From NCBI GenBank assembly GCA_024224295.1, contig JAAENN010000205.1, positions 1-46,366 of the forward strand: a stretch of DNA of 46,366 nucleotides. Direction: 5' to 3'. Below the pieces are notes generated by a model. That model was not told the origin of the DNA, ran no database searches, and saw only the letters and a list, made by a program, of their open reading frames with translations. A program made the position numbers and the translations under genes. The DNA is from Shimia sp. GTDB taxonomy: Bacteria; Pseudomonadota; Alphaproteobacteria; Rhodobacterales; Rhodobacteraceae. Below, piece after piece: positions 42,469-46,366 of this stretch. The stretch's first letter is position 1, and every line of letters starts with the position of its first letter.

Positions 42469-45400
42469 ATGCACGTTGTCTTTCGCGAAAGCCATGGCCT
42501 GGATGAGGCCGACACCCCGATGGACCTGGGTCAAACCCCGGCCGATCTTGTCGTGTTGTCCTTCTCTGACAGTGATCTGGGGGCTTTCGCGGCAGGCTGG
42601 CACCGCAGCAATGGCGACTTGCCCACGCTGCGGTTAGCCAATCTGACCGCTCTGAAACATCCGCTATCGGTTGACACCTACATCGAACAGACACTAGCTG
42701 GCGCTAAGGCCATCCTGATCCGACTGATCGGCGGGATTTCCTATTGGCAATACGGCATCCAACAGGTGCAGGCTTTGGCGCAGGAGAAGGGCATTGCCTT
42801 GGCCGTTTTACCTGCGGACGGACGGCCTGATGAGCGACTAGACGACGTATCTACGCTACCCACTTCCACGCTGCATCGCCTGACGCATCTCTGTGACACG
42901 GGCGGCGCGATTGCCGCGCAGGCCGCACTGGCACAACTCGCTTTGGCCGCTGGGCTTTATGCCAAACCGGTCACAGGTTCCAAAGCGCTGCCAAATCACG
43001 GCGCCTGGACACCAGAAGGCGGCGTTTGTGATCCATTAACGGCCCGCGCCACAGAGAAACCTGTGATCGCCCTGACGTTTTACCGCGCGTATGTCAGTTC
43101 GGCCGACACAGCTCCAATTGAGGCACTGTTTGCTGAGTTCCGTGGCCGTGGCTTCGAGGTCATTGGCCTGTTTGCGCCATCGCTCAAAGTTCCCGCCTCT
43201 GCGGCATGGCTGGCGGATACGCTGAAAGATCTCTCCCCTGCCGCAATTGTGAATGCCACCTCTTTCTCCGGCAAAGGAGAAAGTGGCACCTCTCCCTTGG
43301 ATGCCACGGACGCGCCGGTGTTTCAGGTTGCACTGGCCACATCGCGGAAGAAAGCCTGGGCGGAGTCCGAGCGCGGCTTGGCGCCGGCTGACCTCGCGAT
43401 GCACGTGGTGCTGCCTGAAGTCGACGGACGCCTTTTTGCGGGAGTGAGTTCTTTCAAAGAGCCTGGCAAAAAGGACGAAGCGTTGGAATACTCCCGCTTT
43501 GCCCACCGCGCCCAAGCTGAACGTGTTGTAGCCGTGGCCAACAAAGTTCAGGGCTGGGTATCGCTTGCCCAAAAAGCTAACGCAGACAAACAGATCGCCT
43601 GTGTACTGAGCACTTACCCCGGCAAAGATTGGAACATGGCGCATGCGGTTGGGTTGGACCCTCTCGCCAGTGTTGAAGCCGTCCTTGGGGATTTGCAGGC
43701 GGCCAGGTTTCAGACCTCTCCGTCTGACAAGCTCGAAGACGCGCTGCTGAGCGAAACCATTGCGTGGCCACTCAAGGAGTATCAATCCACGCTGGAAAAG
43801 CTACCCGAAGCGCTCCGAGACGATCTAAACGAAGTTTGGGGCAATCCCGAAAACGACCCGGCCTTTGCCAATGATGCTTTCCACTTCAAAGCCACCAAAC
43901 GCGGCAACGTACTTGTGGCCCTGCAACCCGAACGTGGCAGCGATCAGCAACGCGAAAACGAATACCACGATCTATCTCGTGTGCCGCGCCATAGCTATGT
44001 CGCCTTCTACCTCTGGCTTCGCCATGCGCTCAAATCCGATGCCCTGATACACGTCGGTGCCCATGGCACTCTCGAATGGCTGCCCGGCAAATCTGTGGCA
44101 CTGTCCGCTGAATGCTGGCCTGAGGCGCTGATCGGCGATCTGCCGGTGATATACCCGTTTATCGTCAATGACCCCGGTGAAGCCGCGCAGGCCAAACGCC
44201 GCATCAACGCGCTTACGCTGGGCCACGTCCCCCCTCCACTCAAGCAATCTGCGACGCCAGAGCGATTTGCCCGTCTGGAAACCATTTTGGACGAGTTTTC
44301 CAACGCCGATGGGCTTGATCCCAAACGCCGCGACCGGCTGCAAACCGACATTCGGGAAGAGGCTGAAGCCCTTGGCTTGCAATCGGAGTTGGGATTAGAT
44401 GCGGCCACCTCTTTGGCCGAAGCCATCACACGCATCGACACCTTTGTTTGTGACATCAAGGAAAGCCAGTTTGGCGATGGATTACACATCTATGGCCGCA
44501 CGCCGAAAGCTGAGAGCAGCTTTGATGCCGCCCCGTCGGCCACCGCAGAACGGGACGCACTGATCAAGGCGCTCGAAGGCAAGCGCATCGAAGCCGGCCC
44601 ATCTGGTTCGCCTTACCGGGGCCGCGACGACGTGCTCCCCACCGGCCGCAACCTCTACACCACGGACCCACGATCGGTTCCGTCCCGTTCGGCCTATGCC
44701 CAAGGCGTGAAGCTCGCCGAGGAATTGGTCCGTCGCCATTTGCAGGAAGAAGGCGATTATCCCAAGAACCTGATTGTGGATCTTTGGGGCTCCGCCACCA
44801 TGCGCACGGCAGGCGAAGAGTTTGCCATGGCGCTGCATCTGCTTGGCGTGAAACCCGTATGGGACGATGGCTCCGAGCGCGTATCCGGTATAGAAATCCT
44901 GCCTATCGCCTTGCTGGATCGGCCACGCATCGACGTCACTTTGCGTGTCTCAGGACTGTTCCGCGATGTCTTCCCAACGCTCTCCACACTGTTCGGGCAG
45001 GCTGTGAAAGCTCTCGCCGAACGTGACGAAGCCACCGACTGGAACCCTTTTGCGGGCCGTGTCACAGCACCGCGTGTTTACGGCCCTGCTCCGGGCAGCT
45101 ATGGCCTTGGCATGGGACACGAGATCGAGAACTACTCGGAGGAAGGCCGCAAAGCCGCTGGCGCAGCCTGGCTCAACGCCTCTTCCTATGCACTCGATAC
45201 CGGTGAAGGCACCAAAGACCTCGACGGCATTCGTGATCGGGTCAGCGCAGCGGACAGCTTCGTGCATCTGCAAGACCTGCCGGAAACGGACTTGCTTGTG
45301 GCCTCCGACTATGCAGCGCACGAGGCGGGCTTTGCCGCCGCACAGGCGCTGACGGGCGGCGATGCAAACCTTTACCACATGGACAACACCAACCCAGAAA

Positions 45401-45753
45401 ACCCACGCGCCCGTAGTTTGACCGAAGAGATTGCCCGCGTGGTGCATGCCCGCGCCTCCAACCCAAATTGGCTGGCGGGCATGATGCGGCATGGCTTCCG
45501 GGGCGGCGCCGAGATCGCTGCGACGCTGGATCATATGGGCGCCTTTGCCAACCTAGCGGGCGCAGTGCCCCATCAGCTGTTTGATGCCTATCACAACGCC
45601 ACATTGGGCAATGACGAAATCGTTGCTTTCCTTGAGCGCGAAAACCCACAAGCCTTGGCCGCCATGCGGGATCGCTTTGCCGCGCTGCATGATGCCGGCC
45701 TGTGGATCACCCGCCGCAACTCCATTCTGGCCAATCTGGAGCACGCGTCATGA
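42469..45753 (+). CDS. cobN: Cobaltochelatase subunit CobN
   Basis: A 1094-residue large subunit that inserts cobalt into hydrogenobyrinic acid a,c-diamide with CobS and CobT. The family motifs SYVAFYLWLRHAL, IHVGAHGTLEWLPGKSVAL, NPFAGRVTAPRVYGPAPGSYGLGMGH and LGNDEIVAFLERENP are evident. It is somewhat shorter than the roughly 1275 residues of the Pseudomonas denitrificans enzyme, with the core intact. It overlaps cobG by four bases. cobS and cobT are not in this window. Confidence 0.95.
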   Translation: MHVVFRESHGLDEADTPMDLGQTPADLVVLSFSDSDLGAFAAGWHRSNGDLPTLRLANLTALKHPLSVDTYIEQTLAGAKAILIRLIGGISYWQYGIQQVQALAQEKGIALAVLPADGRPDERLDDVSTLPTSTLHRLTHLCDTGGAIAAQAALAQLALAAGLYAKPVTGSKALPNHGAWTPEGGVCDPLTARATEKPVIALTFYRAYVSSADTAPIEALFAEFRGRGFEVIGLFAPSLKVPASAAWLADTLKDLSPAAIVNATSFSGKGESGTSPLDATDAPVFQVALATSRKKAWAESERGLAPADLAMHVVLPEVDGRLFAGVSSFKEPGKKDEALEYSRFAHRAQAERVVAVANKVQGWVSLAQKANADKQIACVLSTYPGKDWNMAHAVGLDPLASVEAVLGDLQAARFQTSPSDKLEDALLSETIAWPLKEYQSTLEKLPEALRDDLNEVWGNPENDPAFANDAFHFKATKRGNVLVALQPERGSDQQRENEYHDLSRVPRHSYVAFYLWLRHALKSDALIHVGAHGTLEWLPGKSVALSAECWPEALIGDLPVIYPFIVNDPGEAAQAKRRINALTLGHVPPPLKQSATPERFARLETILDEFSNADGLDPKRRDRLQTDIREEAEALGLQSELGLDAATSLAEAITRIDTFVCDIKESQFGDGLHIYGRTPKAESSFDAAPSATAERDALIKALEGKRIEAGPSGSPYRGRDDVLPTGRNLYTTDPRSVPSRSAYAQGVKLAEELVRRHLQEEGDYPKNLIVDLWGSATMRTAGEEFAMALHLLGVKPVWDDGSERVSGIEILPIALLDRPRIDVTLRVSGLFRDVFPTLSTLFGQAVKALAERDEATDWNPFAGRVTAPRVYGPAPGSYGLGMGHEIENYSEEGRKAAGAAWLNASSYALDTGEGTKDLDGIRDRVSAADSFVHLQDLPETDLLVASDYAAHEAGFAAAQALTGGDANLYHMDNTNPENPRARSLTEEIARVVHARASNPNWLAGMMRHGFRGGAEIAATLDHMGAFANLAGAVPHQLFDAYHNATLGNDEIVAFLERENPQALAAMRDRFAALHDAGLWITRRNSILANLEHAS

Positions 45754-46366
45754 GCCGCCCGGACGCCAAAGGTTGGTGCCCTGGCGCTTATAGGCCGATG
45801 ATGTCCGGCGACGGCCTGGTGGTGCGCGTGCGCCCATTGATGGCCCGTCTAAGCCGAGCACAAGTTCTGGGCCTGTGCGAGGCGGCCGAAAGGTTTGGTT
45901 CCGGCTTGATCGACCTGACCAGCCGCGCCAATCTGCAAATTCGCGGCGTCGCAGAAGCGGATCACGACGCGGTGTTGGACGCGCTGCACCAACTCGACCT
46001 GCTGCCGGATGATCCCGCTTTGGAAAGCCGACGCAACATCCTGATCTCGCCGCTCTGGCGGGAAGAAGATAATACACACCTCGTGGCTTCGGAATTGGTA
46101 GCCCGCCTTAGCGAACTCCCGGAACTGCCGCCCAAAATGGGCTATGCAATCGACCTGCAGGGTGGCCCACAACTATCTGACAAGTCAGCAGACTTCCGCA
46201 TTGAGCACGACGCCAATGGTGGTTTTTTGTTACGTGCGGACGGCGCGTCACGCGGGCGTAAAGTGACCATCGACACCGCCGTCGACGCGCTTCTGGAAAT
46301 GGCACATTGGTTTGTCGACACAGATGGCGCGGCCCGCCGCCGCATGGCCGCGCACGTCGCGCTGAC
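45750..46366 (+). CDS. cobG: Precorrin-3B synthase, 3' end outside window
   Basis: The frame opens at an ATG overlapping the cobN stop (ATGA) and stays open to the right edge, giving 205 residues. The N-terminus KGWCPGAYRPMMSGDGLVVRVRP and LIDLTSRANLQIRGV are characteristic of CobG, a sulfite/nitrite-reductase-like [4Fe-4S] monooxygenase of the aerobic pathway. The Fe-S/heme-site cysteines lie beyond the window and cannot be checked. Its presence, with CobN, indicates the aerobic route of cobalamin synthesis. Confidence 0.93.
   Translation, partial: MSRPDAKGWCPGAYRPMMSGDGLVVRVRPLMARLSRAQVLGLCEAAERFGSGLIDLTSRANLQIRGVAEADHDAVLDALHQLDLLPDDPALESRRNILISPLWREEDNTHLVASELVARLSELPELPPKMGYAIDLQGGPQLSDKSADFRIEHDANGGFLLRADGASRGRKVTIDTAVDALLEMAHWFVDTDGAARRRMAAHVAL

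Noticed and set aside
41666..42694. Minus-strand frame of 342 codons with Val/Met-rich stretches
   Set aside because: The Val/Met-rich part is only the reverse reading of the His/Asp codons of CobW; no real membrane protein is supported.

Overview
The window looks like chromosomal DNA of a marine alphaproteobacterium of the Roseobacter group (Rhodobacteraceae). Supporting signs are the moderately high G+C coding style, tightly packed operons with ATGA start/stop overlaps, an aerobic (CobN-type) cobalamin pathway, a DUF3572/PleD-like gene pair, fused carnitine dehydrogenase-thioesterase, and an H-NOX/diguanylate cyclase pair. No tRNA, rRNA, CRISPR array, transposase or phage gene was recognised; almost all of the window is coding.

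Region 1 (about 0.5-10.1 kb, minus strand) is a nine-gene operon that starts at a bifunctional 2-aminobenzoyl-CoA monooxygenase/reductase and continues through a short-chain dehydrogenase, a MarR regulator, an enoyl-CoA hydratase, an acyl-CoA dehydrogenase, a 2-aminobenzoate-CoA ligase, tryptophan 2,3-dioxygenase, kynureninase and a Rid-family protein. Together they describe tryptophan -> kynurenine -> anthranilate -> anthraniloyl-CoA -> ring reduction and beta-oxidation. Kynurenine formamidase is missing from the cluster. A perfect 12-bp palindrome in front of the operon is a candidate MarR operator.

Region 2 (10.3-17.5 kb) holds a zinc-free alcohol dehydrogenase-like oxidoreductase, a DUF1801 protein, and an xdhABC xanthine dehydrogenase operon divergent from a LysR regulator, with a symmetric array of TTCAAT half-sites between them. 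Region 3 (17.5-25.8 kb) is mostly signalling: a diguanylate cyclase co-transcribed with an H-NOX-like sensor that lacks the proximal heme histidine, a DUF4153 membrane protein, an MttB-family methyltransferase, a HAD phosphatase, DUF3572, and a PleD-like diguanylate cyclase whose two receiver domains both lack the phosphoacceptor aspartate. Region 4 (25.8-28 kb) is an ECF sigma factor/putative anti-sigma/periplasmic metal-sensor operon behind a five-EF-hand exported protein. Region 5 (28-32.4 kb) is housekeeping or unassigned: DUF983, Nudix, EamA transporter, fatty acid desaturase, DUF2061 and an XRE regulator.

Region 6 (32.4-37.4 kb) is an L-carnitine to glycine-betaine module (SDR, carnitine dehydrogenase/betainyl-CoA thioesterase, 3-dehydrocarnitine cleavage enzyme) with a divergent GlxA/CdhR-type AraC regulator, interrupted by a DUF1203 gene on the opposite strand. 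Region 7 (37.4 kb to the end) is cobalamin synthesis in two divergent operons: cobO, a YdjM-like membrane protein, two tandem Lin0512 paralogues and cobQ on the minus strand; and a cobalamin riboswitch followed by a cysteine-rich DUF1636 protein, cobW, cobN and cobG (cut by the window end) on the plus strand.

The less familiar things worth following are the heme-ligand-less H-NOX with its cyclase, the phosphorylation-dead PleD-like protein, the EF-hand/ECF locus, the tandem Lin0512 proteins in the cobalamin operon, and the proposed switch structure between the riboswitch and DUF1636. All assignments are from reading the sequence and remembered family motifs; no database search was run.
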